This document shows, one piece after another, positions 9,386 through 20,739 of a DNA stretch of 64,000 nucleotides. Position 1 is the first letter of the stretch, and each line of letters starts with the position of its first letter. The notes under the pieces are model-generated. The model searched no databases, had not been told where the DNA came from, and worked only from the letters and a program-made list of their open reading frames with translations. Made by a program: the position numbers and the translations under genes. Origin of the DNA: an uncultured Bacteroidales bacterium (GTDB lineage: Bacteria > Bacteroidota > Bacteroidia > Bacteroidales > F082); NCBI GenBank assembly GCA_946405575.1, contig CAMJHP010000003.1, forward strand, positions 1 through 64,000, written 5' to 3'.

Positions 9386-11962
9386 ATGGATGCAAAATTC
9401 TCTCCCCGCGTTCGTGCCATTTTGTCACTTAGCCATCAGGAGGCACAACGTCTAGGGAACGCATACGTCGGGTTGGAGCACCTTTTTTTGGGTATGTTGA
9501 AGGAAGGCGGCAGCGCTGCCATCCGCATTTTGGAGAACCTCAACCTGAACATCGAAGTCTTTTCAAAGAAACTGGAAGCCTCGGTACGCACCGCCAACAG
9601 CAACCAAAACCCAGTTTTGGCATTGCCATTGACCAAGCAGGCAGAACGCGTGCTGAAGTTCACCTATATCATTGCCAAGGAGTTTCATTCGGAGATTGTC
9701 CGCTCCGAGCACCTTATGTTGGCTATCCTACACGAAAAGAACAACATCATCTCGCAAAACCTCGAATTCGAAGGCATCAACTACGATAACTTCAAGCAGG
9801 AGTTGCTGCGCTTTACGGCAGAAAACACCGACCCGCAGGATTCTGCCGAAGAATCGCAAGGCTATGCCTCCAATATCTTTGAGGATGACGACGAGGAAGA
9901 CGACGATCTGATGAACGACATCCGGACGCAGCAGGAAAAGCCCAAGAAGACCAGCAACATCAAGAGCAAGACACCCGTGTTGGACAACTTTGGCCGCGAC
10001 CTCACCAAGGCCGCCGAGGAGAATCGCCTTGACCCCATCGTGGGCCGCGAGCGTGAGTTAGAGCGCATCGCCCAAATCCTCAGCCGCCGCAAGAAAAACA
10101 ACCCGATTTTGATTGGTGAGCCAGGCGTGGGCAAGTCGGCCATCGCTGAAGGCTTGGCCATCCGCATCGTGCAGCACCGTGTGCCGCGCACCTTATTCAA
10201 TAAGCGAGTGGTCATGCTCGACATCGGCTCCATCGTGGCCGGCACCAAATACCGCGGCCAATTCGAGGAACGCATCAAGGCCATCCTCAACGAGCTGGAA
10301 AACAATCGCGATATCATCCTCTTCGTCGACGAGATTCACACTTTGGTCGGCGCAGGCAACGCCAATGGCTCCTTGGATGCAAGCAACATGTTCAAGCCCG
10401 CCTTGGCGCGCGGCGAGTTGCAATGCATCGGCTCCACCACCCTTGACGAGTACCGCCAATACATCGAGAAAGACGGTGCCTTGGAGCGCCGTTTCCAAAA
10501 AATCCTCGTCGAGCCCACCACGCCCGCCGAGACCATCGAAATCCTGAACAACATCAAACCGAGATACGAAGACCATCACTTGGTCACCTATACGCCAGAG
10601 GCTATCGAAGCCTGCGTGAAGCTCACCGACCGTTACCTCAGCGACCGTCATCTGCCCGACAAAGCCATCGATGCCTTGGACGAAGCAGGTGCACGCGTCC
10701 ACATCAAGAACATCGACGTGCCGAGCGAAATCACCGAGCTGGAGAAACGCTTGGAAAAGGTGCGCAAGGACAAGAAAGCCGCCATCGCTGAGCAGAAGTT
10801 CGAGGAGGCGGGCATGTTCCGCAACGAGGAGGTGAAGATTATGGCCCAGCTTGAAGACGTCAAGAAGGCATGGGAGGACAATGCCGTTGCCCATCGCCAG
10901 CCCGTGACTGAGCAAAACGTTGCTGAGGTCGTCGCCATGATGACTGGCGTGCCCGTGCAGCGTATCGCAAAGAACGAAGGCGACCGTCTGATGCACATGG
11001 AGACCGAGTTGGCAGGCACCGTCATCGGTCAGGACGAGGCCATCAAGAAGGTGACCCGCGCCATCCGCCGCAACCGTGCCGGACTGAAAGACCCGAACAA
11101 GCCCATCGGCTCGTTCATCTTCCTCGGTCCAACGGGTGTCGGTAAGACCTATCTTGCCAAAGTACTGGCAAAGTTCCTCTTCGACAGCGAAGATGCCCTT
11201 ATCCGCATCGATATGAGTGAATACATGGAGAAATTCGCCGTATCACGCCTCGTGGGAGCGCCTCCAGGATATGTGGGCTACGAAGAGGGCGGTCAACTCA
11301 CCGAGAAAGTGCGCCGCAAGCCCTACTCCATTGTTCTTTTGGATGAAATCGAGAAGGCCCACCCCGATGTGTTCAACCTGTTACTCCAAGTCCTTGACGA
11401 CGGCCAGCTGACCGACAGCCTCGGTCGCAAGGTTGACTTCAAAAACACCATCATCATCATGACCTCCAACATTGGTTCGCGCCAGCTGAAGGACTTCGGT
11501 CAAGGTGTCGGCTTCGGCACGCAGGCCAAGCTCAACGCAAAGAATGAGTACTCGCAGAGCGTGATTGACAACGCCTTGAAACGCACTTTCGCGCCCGAGT
11601 TCCTCAACCGTGTCGACGACGTGGTGATGTTCAATGCCTTGGACAAACAGGACATCCACAAGATCATCGAGATTGAAATTCGTCAGGTGGTAAAGCGCGT
11701 CGAAGAGATGGGCTATAAGATCGAAATCACCGAAAAAGCCATGGACTTCCTCGCCGAGAAGGGTTGGGACGAACAGTATGGTGCCCGTCCGCTGAAGCGT
11801 GCCGTACAGAAGTATGTGGAAGACGTTTTGGCCGAGGCCATCATCTCTGCCAACCTCCACATCGGCGACACCATCAGCATTGACCTCGACGACAAAGGAG
11901 AAGAGACCATCGTCAACGTCATCCCCACAGAGAAGAAACTCCTTGAAGAAGCGCAAGTCTGA
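9386..11962 (+). CDS. clpC: ATP-dependent Clp protease ATP-binding subunit ClpC
   Basis: 858 aa; Clp_N repeats, two AAA modules ([30 protein letters not shown]), UVR-like middle region. Confidence 0.93.
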   Translation: MDAKFSPRVRAILSLSHQEAQRLGNAYVGLEHLFLGMLKEGGSAAIRILENLNLNIEVFSKKLEASVRTANSNQNPVLALPLTKQAERVLKFTYIIAKEFHSEIVRSEHLMLAILHEKNNIISQNLEFEGINYDNFKQELLRFTAENTDPQDSAEESQGYASNIFEDDDEEDDDLMNDIRTQQEKPKKTSNIKSKTPVLDNFGRDLTKAAEENRLDPIVGRERELERIAQILSRRKKNNPILIGEPGVGKSAIAEGLAIRIVQHRVPRTLFNKRVVMLDIGSIVAGTKYRGQFEERIKAILNELENNRDIILFVDEIHTLVGAGNANGSLDASNMFKPALARGELQCIGSTTLDEYRQYIEKDGALERRFQKILVEPTTPAETIEILNNIKPRYEDHHLVTYTPEAIEACVKLTDRYLSDRHLPDKAIDALDEAGARVHIKNIDVPSEITELEKRLEKVRKDKKAAIAEQKFEEAGMFRNEEVKIMAQLEDVKKAWEDNAVAHRQPVTEQNVAEVVAMMTGVPVQRIAKNEGDRLMHMETELAGTVIGQDEAIKKVTRAIRRNRAGLKDPNKPIGSFIFLGPTGVGKTYLAKVLAKFLFDSEDALIRIDMSEYMEKFAVSRLVGAPPGYVGYEEGGQLTEKVRRKPYSIVLLDEIEKAHPDVFNLLLQVLDDGQLTDSLGRKVDFKNTIIIMTSNIGSRQLKDFGQGVGFGTQAKLNAKNEYSQSVIDNALKRTFAPEFLNRVDDVVMFNALDKQDIHKIIEIEIRQVVKRVEEMGYKIEITEKAMDFLAEKGWDEQYGARPLKRAVQKYVEDVLAEAIISANLHIGDTISIDLDDKGEETIVNVIPTEKKLLEEAQV

Positions 11963-13437
11963 TGAACTACGACTTCAAGAAACATATCAGCAGCAAAATC
12001 TTTAAGGTGATTGCATACGCCTCCAATGAGTTAGGCTATAAGACCTATGTCATCGGCGGTTATGTGCGCGACATCTTATTGCGCCGCCCATCGAACGACA
12101 TCGATGTAGTCACCGTGGGCAGCGGCATCACTTTGGCCAAGAAGGTTGCCTCTCTCCTACCTGGCCACAAAGAAGCCAAATATTATGGCGCTTTCGGCAC
12201 GGCAATGATTCGCTTCGACGGAATGGAGGTTGAATTTGTGGGCGCAAGGAAAGAATCCTACGACCGCAACAGCCGCAAGCCTGTGGTGGAAAATGGCACT
12301 TTGGAAGACGACATCAGCCGCCGCGACTTCACCATCAATGCTATGGCACTGAGCCTCAATGCCGAGGACTTCGGTACACTCATTGACCTTTACAACGGTA
12401 TGGGCGATATGGAGGAATTACTTTTGAGGACACCTTTGGATCCCGACATCACTTACTCCGATGACCCCTTGCGTATGATGCGTGCCGTGCGTTTTGCCTC
12501 ACAACTGAAATTCTACATCGAGCCAGAGTCGTTCGAAGCCATCAAACGCAACGCCGAGCGCATCAAAATCGTCTCGATGGAACGTGTCACCGAGGAACTG
12601 AACAAAATCATCCTCTCGCCCAAGCCTTCCATCGGCTTCAAGCTATTGGATGAAAGTGGTTTGCTGAAACTCATTTTCCCGCAACTTTGCCAATTGAAAG
12701 GTGTGGAAGTCGTCCAAGGCCGAGGCCACAAGGACAACTTCCTACACACCTTGCAAGTGCTTGACCAGGTTGCCGAGAAGAGCGACGACCTCTGGCTGCG
12801 CTGGGCGGCATTGCTGCACGACATCGCCAAGCCCCAGACCAAGCGCTGGGAGGACGGCACGGGCTGGACCTTCCACGGCCACGAGTTCAAAGGCTCAAAG
12901 ATGGTATCGAAAATCTTCGCTGCCATGAAGTTGCCATTGAACGAAAAAATGAAATATGTGGAGAAGCTCGTGCTCCTTCACCTTCGCCCCATCATTTTGG
13001 CCGAGGACATCGTCACCGACAGTGCCGTGAGAAGGCTTTTGTTTGACGCTGGCGACGACATCGACGACCTTATGCTGCTCTGCCATGCCGACATCACCTC
13101 AAAGAACGAGGAAAAAATCAAAAAATACCATCACAACTTCGAGATAGTGCAGGAAAAACTGAAAGAGATTGAGGCCAAAGACCACCTGCGCAACTGGCAG
13201 CCTCCCATCGACGGCATCGCCATTATGGAAACCTTTGGAATCCCTGAGGGACGCGAAGTGGGTGTTATCAAGAACGCCATCCGGGAAGCCATTCTCGACG
13301 GCATCATCGGGAACAATTTTGATGAGGCTTACGCCTTTATGAAAGAGGAAGGTCAAAAACTCGGTCTCAGCGTGGTGAAGGAAATCCAAGAGCCGATTGT
13401 TGTTGCTAACAATGGACCAGTGCCAAATAAACTATAA
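11962..13437 (+). CDS. CCA tRNA nucleotidyltransferase / poly(A) polymerase family with HD domain
   Basis: YVIGGYVRDILLRRPSNDIDVVTVGSG, RRDFTINAMALSL, HD motif LLHDIAKPQTK; start overlaps the clpC stop (TGATG). Confidence 0.9.
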   Translation: MNYDFKKHISSKIFKVIAYASNELGYKTYVIGGYVRDILLRRPSNDIDVVTVGSGITLAKKVASLLPGHKEAKYYGAFGTAMIRFDGMEVEFVGARKESYDRNSRKPVVENGTLEDDISRRDFTINAMALSLNAEDFGTLIDLYNGMGDMEELLLRTPLDPDITYSDDPLRMMRAVRFASQLKFYIEPESFEAIKRNAERIKIVSMERVTEELNKIILSPKPSIGFKLLDESGLLKLIFPQLCQLKGVEVVQGRGHKDNFLHTLQVLDQVAEKSDDLWLRWAALLHDIAKPQTKRWEDGTGWTFHGHEFKGSKMVSKIFAAMKLPLNEKMKYVEKLVLLHLRPIILAEDIVTDSAVRRLLFDAGDDIDDLMLLCHADITSKNEEKIKKYHHNFEIVQEKLKEIEAKDHLRNWQPPIDGIAIMETFGIPEGREVGVIKNAIREAILDGIIGNNFDEAYAFMKEEGQKLGLSVVKEIQEPIVVANNGPVPNKL

Positions 13438-13449
13438 AGCTTATGACAC

Positions 13450-13568
13450 GTTTTACGTCACTGCGAGGAACGAAGCGGTCCAGAAAAACCATTAATTCCT
13501 GGATTACTTCGTCGTTCCTCCTCGCAAATCACGATTCGGTGATGCGAAGCGAGTCAATGACTTAAAAC
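13450..13568 (+). mobile_element. MITE-like non-coding palindromic element
   Basis: Ends GTTTTACGTCACTG / TCAATGACTTAAAAC, internal inverted TGCGAGGAACGAAG ... CTTCGTCGTTCCTCCTCGCA, flanked by GACAC on both sides. Confidence 0.6.
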
Positions 13569-13585
13569 GACACAGTTATTCTACC

Positions 13586-14458
13586 ATGAAAACCCTCATC
13601 GTCATCGCCGGCCCCACAGCATCGGGAAAGACCGCCTTCTCCATCGAGTTGGCCAAGGCCTTGAATACCGTCATCCTCTCTGCCGACAGCCGTCAATTCT
13701 ATAAGGAGATGAGTATTGGCACAGCCGCTCCCACCAAAGAGGAACTGAGCCAAGTCAAGCACTACTTCGTACACCACATCAGCATCGAGAACAAATATGA
13801 CGTGGCCGACTATGAACGCGATGCCATACAATTATTGGACGAACTCTTCAAAACTCACGACGCTGTCATCATAACGGGTGGTTCCGGCCTTTTCATTGAC
13901 GCGGTCTGCAACGGCATCGACGCCATACCAGATGTGCAGCCCGAAATCAGGGAAAAAGTGCAAAAACTGTTGGACGAAGACGGCCTGAATGCCTTGCAAG
14001 ATGAAGTCCAGCGCCTCGACCCTGAGTATTTCGCTATCGTTGACCAACAGAATCCCCGCAGGTTGCAACGCGCATTGGAAGTCTGTTACCAAACAGGACA
14101 ACCTTTCTCCTCTTTCCGCAGCGGCAACACCGTCAAGCGCGACTTCGACATCAAGAAATACGCCTTGCTTTGGGACCGCCAAGTTCTCATCGAGCGCATC
14201 GACAAACGTGTGGACATAATGATGAAGCAAGGGCTACTTGATGAAGCCAAGGCACTCTATCCCAGAAGGGATTTGAACGCACTCAACACCGTAGGCTACA
14301 AGGAACTCTTCGCTTATTTCGACGGGCAATGCACCCTAAAAGATGCTGTAGAGCAAATCAAAATCCACACGCGGCAGTACGCCAAGCGGCAGATGACATG
14401 GCTAAAAAAAGACAGCAGTTACAAATGGATTACTTCTGATGAAATATTGTCATTTTAG
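13586..14458 (+). CDS. miaA: tRNA dimethylallyltransferase
   Basis: IVIAGPTASGKTAFSIELA, ILSADSRQFYKEMSIGTAAPT, INPRRLQRALEVCYQTG-like motif. Confidence 0.95.
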   Translation: MKTLIVIAGPTASGKTAFSIELAKALNTVILSADSRQFYKEMSIGTAAPTKEELSQVKHYFVHHISIENKYDVADYERDAIQLLDELFKTHDAVIITGGSGLFIDAVCNGIDAIPDVQPEIREKVQKLLDEDGLNALQDEVQRLDPEYFAIVDQQNPRRLQRALEVCYQTGQPFSSFRSGNTVKRDFDIKKYALLWDRQVLIERIDKRVDIMMKQGLLDEAKALYPRRDLNALNTVGYKELFAYFDGQCTLKDAVEQIKIHTRQYAKRQMTWLKKDSSYKWITSDEILSF

Positions 14459-14673
14459 AAGCTCCATAGACCATTTCCGAAAAGCAAATCACTTCAGACA
14501 AGCAGATGAGCATATTTAGTTTACATATTGGGCATAAGACTACGTGACTGCTAGACTGCTAGATGCGAGACTACGTGACATTGGTTTGTCTCGAAGTCCC
14601 ATATCCAGAAGTCATAGGATAATGCAGTTTAGTTTTGAACAGTTACTTACTTGATTCTTTTACGAAAGAAAAA

Positions 14674-15900
14674 TTAATACTGATACCCAGGGCGCACTGG
14701 CCGGACACAAGAACCATAACGGCGATTGCAACCATCCACATAGAAATAGCCCGTATTAAAGCAGAAGTATTTCGCATCATTTGAGCGAACCATATCTACC
14801 CAATTCGACCAGTAATAACCGCAAGTTCCAACATTGTTGAGATTACCATCGCTGCGGTAACCAGTAGCAGGAAGGAAGATACTATTGCCGTTCGAAGCAG
14901 TAAAAAGTCGCCCGTTGACACCATTACGGGTTGTCCAAGTATGGGTTGTGTTTTGATATAGTTCCTGCCACTCTTCCTTGGAGGGCGTATGCCAGTCAGA
15001 GCCCCAATTAGCTGAAGCGGCATCGTCCTCTGGCAGTAGGATGTACATAACATCAGAATAACCATTGTAACCATAGCTGGCATTGATACAATACTTGGTA
15101 AGGGTGGTATAGGTACCCATACAATACTGGTAAGTATTCCAGTTGTAAGTGCTCTTAGGTTGAGTCTCTCCCCAAGCGAAATAGTCACCATAGTCTTCCG
15201 GCGCATCGGCTCCCACATTGCAAGTTGCCCACATAATGCCACTCGGCAAGCCAAGATCCACGTACTCATGTACAGCAACGCCGTTAGCATCAGGGGTAGA
15301 GAAGCTCACCTCTTCGCCATAAACAAGACCAAATTCCGTAACGGCATACGAACGCACATAATAAGTAGTGTTGGGTTGCAAGCCCCAAAGCGTGCTACTG
15401 AAACTGCCTACACCCATATCATTGGAGATATGGTTACCGTTAATGTCGGGATTAGGAGACGTGCCCCAACACACCCCTCGCAAGAACACATGGCCGTCAT
15501 TTTGCAACATCACTGTTCCACCTGCCACCGCACTCACAGGGGTAACATTCGACGGTGCGTCAGTCACAAGCTCAACTGGGGACGGGTATGCAAAGACAAA
15601 ACTAACCATTTCGGTACGTGTCGAGAAATACATATATCCACACCCCGGTTTAAATCGGTTGACACCGCCTCTCCAAATGCCATTTAAGTAAAAGGAAGTA
15701 CTCGTCTGCGACTTGATATGGTCGCCATCCACTGGCTCAAAATCGCCCAATGCATCTTCTACATCCATCTCCCAAGTATAAGGATAACAGATCCAATTCC
15801 AGCCAGGGTATAGGTCAACCGTCACTTCTTGAGCCTTCAAGCCCGAGCCAATAAACAGTAAGGCAAACAAACTCATTAAAAAAAACGTATTATTCTTCAT
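14674..15900 (-). CDS. Secreted protein with fibronectin-like region and FISUMP-type C-terminal domain
   Basis: Signal peptide; EYVDLGLPSGIMWATCNVGADAPEDYGDYFAWGETQPKSTYNW...GYYWSNW...GSCVRPVRP. Confidence 0.8.
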   Translation of the reverse strand: MKNNTFFLMSLFALLFIGSGLKAQEVTVDLYPGWNWICYPYTWEMDVEDALGDFEPVDGDHIKSQTSTSFYLNGIWRGGVNRFKPGCGYMYFSTRTEMVSFVFAYPSPVELVTDAPSNVTPVSAVAGGTVMLQNDGHVFLRGVCWGTSPNPDINGNHISNDMGVGSFSSTLWGLQPNTTYYVRSYAVTEFGLVYGEEVSFSTPDANGVAVHEYVDLGLPSGIMWATCNVGADAPEDYGDYFAWGETQPKSTYNWNTYQYCMGTYTTLTKYCINASYGYNGYSDVMYILLPEDDAASANWGSDWHTPSKEEWQELYQNTTHTWTTRNGVNGRLFTASNGNSIFLPATGYRSDGNLNNVGTCGYYWSNWVDMVRSNDAKYFCFNTGYFYVDGCNRRYGSCVRPVRPGYQY

Positions 15901-16002
15901 AATGGCAAAAATTTAATCATATTAAGTATTTAGAATATCTTCTGATAAAAAGCAATTGTACTATTGGTATTCATATCCTTTCATAAACCAAAACTAAAGC
16001 TT

Positions 16003-16875
16003 TTATGTCTTAATCCCGTAATACCTCATCAACCCGTCGGCTGGCGCCTGTATAACCTCGCCCATCGTAAGTCCATAATTAGCTAGGCTTTCCTTCAAGA
16101 AATCCCTAAAAACGAAAGCCACTGAACCCACTAAACATATTTTCATCGACTTACTTTGCTCAAAACAAAGGATAAAAGCCTCTACAAAAGCTTTGAAGCA
16201 AGCTTTCACCAATTCTTGAATATAAGGATGAGTTCGGTTTTTATCAGCGAACTGGGCAAAAGCGGCCACATATTTCGACGGCTGGCCTTTATGATAGACA
16301 TTATCGAGAAAATCATCCAATTCCAGATTATAGGTGGCTTTGAACTCATACCTCAAGTCCTCTGGCATAAAGTGATAAAAATAAGCTCTCACCAACTCCT
16401 TACCAATGTGCATTCCACTGCCTTCATCACCAACTATATAACCCAATGAAACCGCTCTCTCAACAATGCTTTCCCCATCATAAACGCAAGCATTTGAACC
16501 TGTACCCAAAATGCAGGCAATACCTTTTTCATGACCCAACAATGCATGGCAAGCGGCCATCAGGTCATGGTTGACATCAATTTCAGCATTTGGAAAGTAC
16601 TGCTGAAAAACATCTTTTATCAAACGACAATTCGGTCCATAACCACAACCTGTGCCGTAATAATGAACGGATTGGATGTCGTTTGGTCTACACACAAGAT
16701 GATGTGTCTTTACATATTCAACCAAACTATCAAGACATTGTCTTTCAGAATAATTTGGATTGAACCCTTCCGTCGTAAAACGCTGAAAAACAGCATTTCC
16801 ATCATAGGCAATCCAATCCATTTTAGTCGAACCAACATCGAGAATAAGCTCCATAGGCAAAATATTATCGCGCAA
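16003..16875 (-). CDS. BadF/BadG/BcrA/BcrD-family ATPase (N-acetylglucosamine kinase-like)
   Basis: ELILDVGSTKMDWIAYDG, CILGTGSNACVYDG, GYIVGDEGSGMHIGKELVRAYF. Start may be internal at MELILDVGSTK. Confidence 0.85.
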   Translation of the reverse strand: MRDNILPMELILDVGSTKMDWIAYDGNAVFQRFTTEGFNPNYSERQCLDSLVEYVKTHHLVCRPNDIQSVHYYGTGCGYGPNCRLIKDVFQQYFPNAEIDVNHDLMAACHALLGHEKGIACILGTGSNACVYDGESIVERAVSLGYIVGDEGSGMHIGKELVRAYFYHFMPEDLRYEFKATYNLELDDFLDNVYHKGQPSKYVAAFAQFADKNRTHPYIQELVKACFKAFVEAFILCFEQSKSMKICLVGSVAFVFRDFLKESLANYGLTMGEVIQAPADGLMRYYGIKT

Positions 16876-16992
16876 AAATAGAGAAAATTACAATAAACCA
16901 AATGTTTTTTTTAGTTTTGCAGCCCATTTATGCTTCGAAAAGCTCAGCAAACACGAAGCTGCAACTGATGTTGAACCATTAAAAAAACTGCA

Positions 16993-18879
16993 ATGAGAAA
17001 ATGGCGCATTGAAGACTCCGAGGACCTTTACAACGTGAAAGGCTGGGGAGGTAGTTATTTTTCCATCAACGAAAAGGGCCATATGGTTGTGACCCCTAAG
17101 GAAGGCTGTGCATCAGTCGACCTGCCAGAACTTGTTGACGAACTGTCACTTAGGGACGTATCAGCCCCTATGCTGCTGCGTTTCCCCGACATCCTCGACG
17201 ATCGCATCAACAAGATTGACTCCTGCTTCAAGGAGGCTGCCAAGGAATACGAGTTCCATGGTCAGAACTTCGTGGTGATGCCCATCAAGGTGAACCAGAT
17301 GCGCCCCGTGGTCGAAGAAATCGTCAGCCACGGCAAGAAGTGCAACATCGGTCTGGAGGCTGGCTCCAAGCCTGAGCTCCACGCCATCATCGCCCTCGGC
17401 ACCGACTCCGACTCTCTCATCGTATGCAATGGCTATAAAGACGAGGAGTTCATAGAATTGGCCTTACTCGCTCAAAAGATGGGGCGAAAAATCATCATCG
17501 TCATCGAGAAACTCAATGAGCTGAAGGTTACGGCTAAAATTGCCAAACGTTTGAAAGTCACCCCCAACCTGGGTGTGCGCATCAAATTGGCCAGTTCCGG
17601 TGCTGGCAAATGGGAGGAATCGGGCGGCGACGGCAGCAAGTTCGGCCTCACCTCTTCCGAATTACTCGAAGCACTTGACTTTCTTGAAGAACATGACATG
17701 AAAGACTGCCTAAAGCTGGTGCATTACCACATCGGCAGCCAGGTCAGCAAGATCAAGAAAATCAACGTGGCCTTGCGTGAGGCGGCACAGTTCTACGTGC
17801 AACTCTACAAGATGGGTTACCATATCGAATATGTGGATATGGGCGGCGGCCTCGGCGTCGACTACGACGGTACCAGTTCCAGCAGCGCGAGCTCTGTCAA
17901 CTACAGCATCCAAGAGTACGCCAACAACGCCATATACACCATCGTGGATGCCTGCGACAAGAATGAACTCCCCCACCCCAACGTCATCTGCGAGTCAGGC
18001 CGCGCCCTGACAGCACACCACTCTGTGCTCATCTTTGAAGTGCTAGAGAAGACCTCCTTACCCGAATGGGACGACGATGAAGAGCCTGAGGAAAACGACC
18101 ACGAACTCATTAAGGAACTTTACGAATCGTGGGACGAGCTGACCAAGAGCTCTTCCTTGGAGATATGGCACGATGCCCAGGAAATCCGCGAGGAGGCACT
18201 CAACCTGTTCAGCCTAGGCCTGCTCGACCTCAAGTCGCGTGCCAAGATTGAACGTCTGTTCTGGAGCATCGCCCGTGAGGTGAACCACATCGCCAACAGT
18301 CTGAAGCGCGTGCCCGAGGACTTCACTTCCCTGCCGAAGCTCTTGGCCGACAAATACTTCTGCAATTTCTCACTGTTCCAGTCGCTGCCCGACCTCTGGG
18401 CTATCGACCAGCTCTTCCCCATCATCCCCATCCAAAGACTTGACGAGAACCCGACCCACCTTGCCACCTTGCAGGACATCACCTGCGACAGCGACGGCAA
18501 AATCACCAACTTTGTCGCCAAGTCGACACAGCACACCATCCCGCTGCACGCCTTCGGCGAGAAAGAACATTATTATATAGGTGTGTTCCTTGTGGGTGCC
18601 TATCAAGAGATTTTGGGCGACCTCCACAACCTGTTTGGCGACACCAATGCAGTGCATATTTCTGTGGATGAAAAAGGGTATTATATCGACCAAGTCATCG
18701 ATGGCGAGACCGTTGCCGATGTGTTGGAATATGTACAATACAGTCCGAAGAAACTTGTCCGCACGGTGGAGACCTGGGTCACCAAGTGCGTCAAAGAGGG
18801 CAAAATCACCGTTGAGGAAGGCAAGGAATTCTTGTCGAACTACCGGTCGGGATTGTATGGGTATACTTATTTGGAGTGA
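16993..18879 (+). CDS. speA: Biosynthetic arginine decarboxylase
   Basis: 628 aa; VMPIKVNQMRPVVEEI, GLEAGSKPELHAIIAL, LVHYHIGSQVSKI, VICESGRALTAHHSVL. Confidence 0.95.
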   Translation: MRKWRIEDSEDLYNVKGWGGSYFSINEKGHMVVTPKEGCASVDLPELVDELSLRDVSAPMLLRFPDILDDRINKIDSCFKEAAKEYEFHGQNFVVMPIKVNQMRPVVEEIVSHGKKCNIGLEAGSKPELHAIIALGTDSDSLIVCNGYKDEEFIELALLAQKMGRKIIIVIEKLNELKVTAKIAKRLKVTPNLGVRIKLASSGAGKWEESGGDGSKFGLTSSELLEALDFLEEHDMKDCLKLVHYHIGSQVSKIKKINVALREAAQFYVQLYKMGYHIEYVDMGGGLGVDYDGTSSSSASSVNYSIQEYANNAIYTIVDACDKNELPHPNVICESGRALTAHHSVLIFEVLEKTSLPEWDDDEEPEENDHELIKELYESWDELTKSSSLEIWHDAQEIREEALNLFSLGLLDLKSRAKIERLFWSIAREVNHIANSLKRVPEDFTSLPKLLADKYFCNFSLFQSLPDLWAIDQLFPIIPIQRLDENPTHLATLQDITCDSDGKITNFVAKSTQHTIPLHAFGEKEHYYIGVFLVGAYQEILGDLHNLFGDTNAVHISVDEKGYYIDQVIDGETVADVLEYVQYSPKKLVRTVETWVTKCVKEGKITVEEGKEFLSNYRSGLYGYTYLE

Positions 18880-18900
18880 ATCTTCAAACACCCAAAAAAA

Positions 18901-18946
18901 CATAACAATGACCGCTTCCACACTGGATGGAGCGGTCATTGTTATG
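18901..18946. terminator. Bidirectional hairpin between convergent speA and acyl-CoA synthetase genes
   Basis: CATAACAATGACCGCTTCCA-cactgga-TGGAGCGGTCATTGTTATG, ~19-bp stem with one bulge. Confidence 0.75.
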
Positions 18947-18963
18947 TCTACAAGCCATAGTCA

Positions 18964-20739
18964 TCAAGCGAACATCTTGTCGATGACATCCTTGTACTTA
19001 TTGGCGATGACTTTACGTTTAGCCTTCAGCGTAGGTGTCAACAAACCGTTTGCAATACTCCATTCGTCGGCAAGCAAGACGTGTTTCTTGATTTTCTCGG
19101 TCTCTCCCAAACCTTTGTTCAACTCATTGACTTCCTTGGCAAAGCGTTTCAACACATCAGGATTTTTAATCATCTCCTCATTGGTGGTGTAGGGAATCTT
19201 CTCCTCTGCACACCATGATTTCAAGTCAGCAAAGCTCGGTATGATAAGCGCACCTGCAAACTTTTGGTTTTCACCTACTACCAAAACCTGCTCAATCAGT
19301 TTAGAAGAGCTAAACTTGGCTTCAATGACATCGGGATTGATGTATTTACCGCCTGAGGTCTTGAAAAGGCTCTTGATGCGGCCTGTGATTTTCAGCTGAT
19401 TGAATTGGTTAAACTCACCCATATCGCCCGTGTGGAACCAGCCATCTTCATCTATGACTTCCTTGGTCAGTTCAGGCTGCTTATAGTAGCCCATCATTAC
19501 ATTGTGTCCACGACAAATAATCTCGCCATTGTCCGCAATCTTCACTTCCACACCTGGCAGGGGCTGACCCACATACCCAACTTCACGGCCATGAGGGCTA
19601 CGGTTACTAACGGCAAGCACAGGTGATGTTTCAGTCAAGCCATAACCTTCGAAAACCGGCATTTTAATAGCAGAGAAAAATCCCGCAATCTTTTGTGAAA
19701 TGGCGGCCGCACCAGAGACTATGATGTCGAAGTTTTCCGCTCCAATGTTAGCCCTAATTTTGGAATAAACGAGTTTGTCGGCAATTCTCAGTTTCAAATC
19801 ATAGAACCAATGACGACTTGAAGCTTCGATCTTGTATCGTTCACCGAGGTGCAAAGCCCAGAAGAAAATCGCCTTGGCAACACCTTTCTGTTTTTTACCC
19901 GACTGATAAATTGCATCATAGAAACGTTCAAGTACTCTTGGCACAGCACACATCATTGTTGGATGAATGTCACGCATATCGTTGGCGATGGTAGCCAAAC
20001 TCTCGGCGTAATAAATTGACATACCTCTGTATTGGTAGCAATATATCAGTGCCCTCTCGTAGGCATGGCAAACGGGCAGGAAACTGAATGCCTTATTGGA
20101 AGTGTCGCTGATGGTATAATGGAAGTTCTTGAACTGGTTCATCAAGTTGTGGTGCGAAAGCATCACGCCCTTAGGAGTGCCTGTAGTCCCTGATGTATAA
20201 ATAATGGTCGCACACTCCATCTCATCAACCGAAGCTTTTCGAGCCGACAATTCTTCAGCATGTGGATGGTCCTTGCCAAGTTGAAGCATTTGGGCAAAAT
20301 AAGGATATTTCTCGCGGTCAACCATAGTATAAACAAGCTTCACATTGGGTGCGTCAGGCAATATATTGGTCACCTTATTCATCACAGAAAGGCCATCGAT
20401 GATGACCAATTTCGCATCGCAGTCGGCAAGGATGAAACGGTAATCTTCTTCACTGATGGTAGGATAAACCGGTACAGTAATGGCACCAATTTGACTGATG
20501 GCCATATCAAGCATATTCCATTCAGGACGATTGGTAAGAATCATGGCCACTTTGTCGCCTTTCTCGATACCCAGCTCAATCAAGGCATAACTCAACGTGT
20601 TAGCATATTCTATATAATCCTGAATGCTGTATTTCACCCATTCACCGTTCTTCTTTCCGGCAAGGGCTACTTTCTGATTTGGATATTTCTCAACATAATT
20701 ATCGAGAAGATCGAAAACTCTTTTGACTTCCATAGACAA
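18964..20739 (-). CDS. Long-chain acyl-CoA synthetase (AMP-binding)
   Basis: 591 aa; TIIYTSGTTGTPKGVMLSHHN, GYGLTETSPVLAV, DGWFHTGDMGEF, KITGRIKSLFKTSGGKYINP. Confidence 0.93.
   Translation of the reverse strand: MSMEVKRVFDLLDNYVEKYPNQKVALAGKKNGEWVKYSIQDYIEYANTLSYALIELGIEKGDKVAMILTNRPEWNMLDMAISQIGAITVPVYPTISEEDYRFILADCDAKLVIIDGLSVMNKVTNILPDAPNVKLVYTMVDREKYPYFAQMLQLGKDHPHAEELSARKASVDEMECATIIYTSGTTGTPKGVMLSHHNLMNQFKNFHYTISDTSNKAFSFLPVCHAYERALIYCYQYRGMSIYYAESLATIANDMRDIHPTMMCAVPRVLERFYDAIYQSGKKQKGVAKAIFFWALHLGERYKIEASSRHWFYDLKLRIADKLVYSKIRANIGAENFDIIVSGAAAISQKIAGFFSAIKMPVFEGYGLTETSPVLAVSNRSPHGREVGYVGQPLPGVEVKIADNGEIICRGHNVMMGYYKQPELTKEVIDEDGWFHTGDMGEFNQFNQLKITGRIKSLFKTSGGKYINPDVIEAKFSSSKLIEQVLVVGENQKFAGALIIPSFADLKSWCAEEKIPYTTNEEMIKNPDVLKRFAKEVNELNKGLGETEKIKKHVLLADEWSIANGLLTPTLKAKRKVIANKYKDVIDKMFA

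Noticed and set aside
10193-10996. 267-aa minus ORF antisense to clpC
   Set aside because: Antisense shadow of a strongly conserved coding gene.
13450-13568. Possible tRNA or structured ncRNA between the CCA-enzyme gene and miaA
   Set aside because: No cloverleaf or T-loop consensus; better explained as a palindromic mobile repeat with direct-repeat ends.
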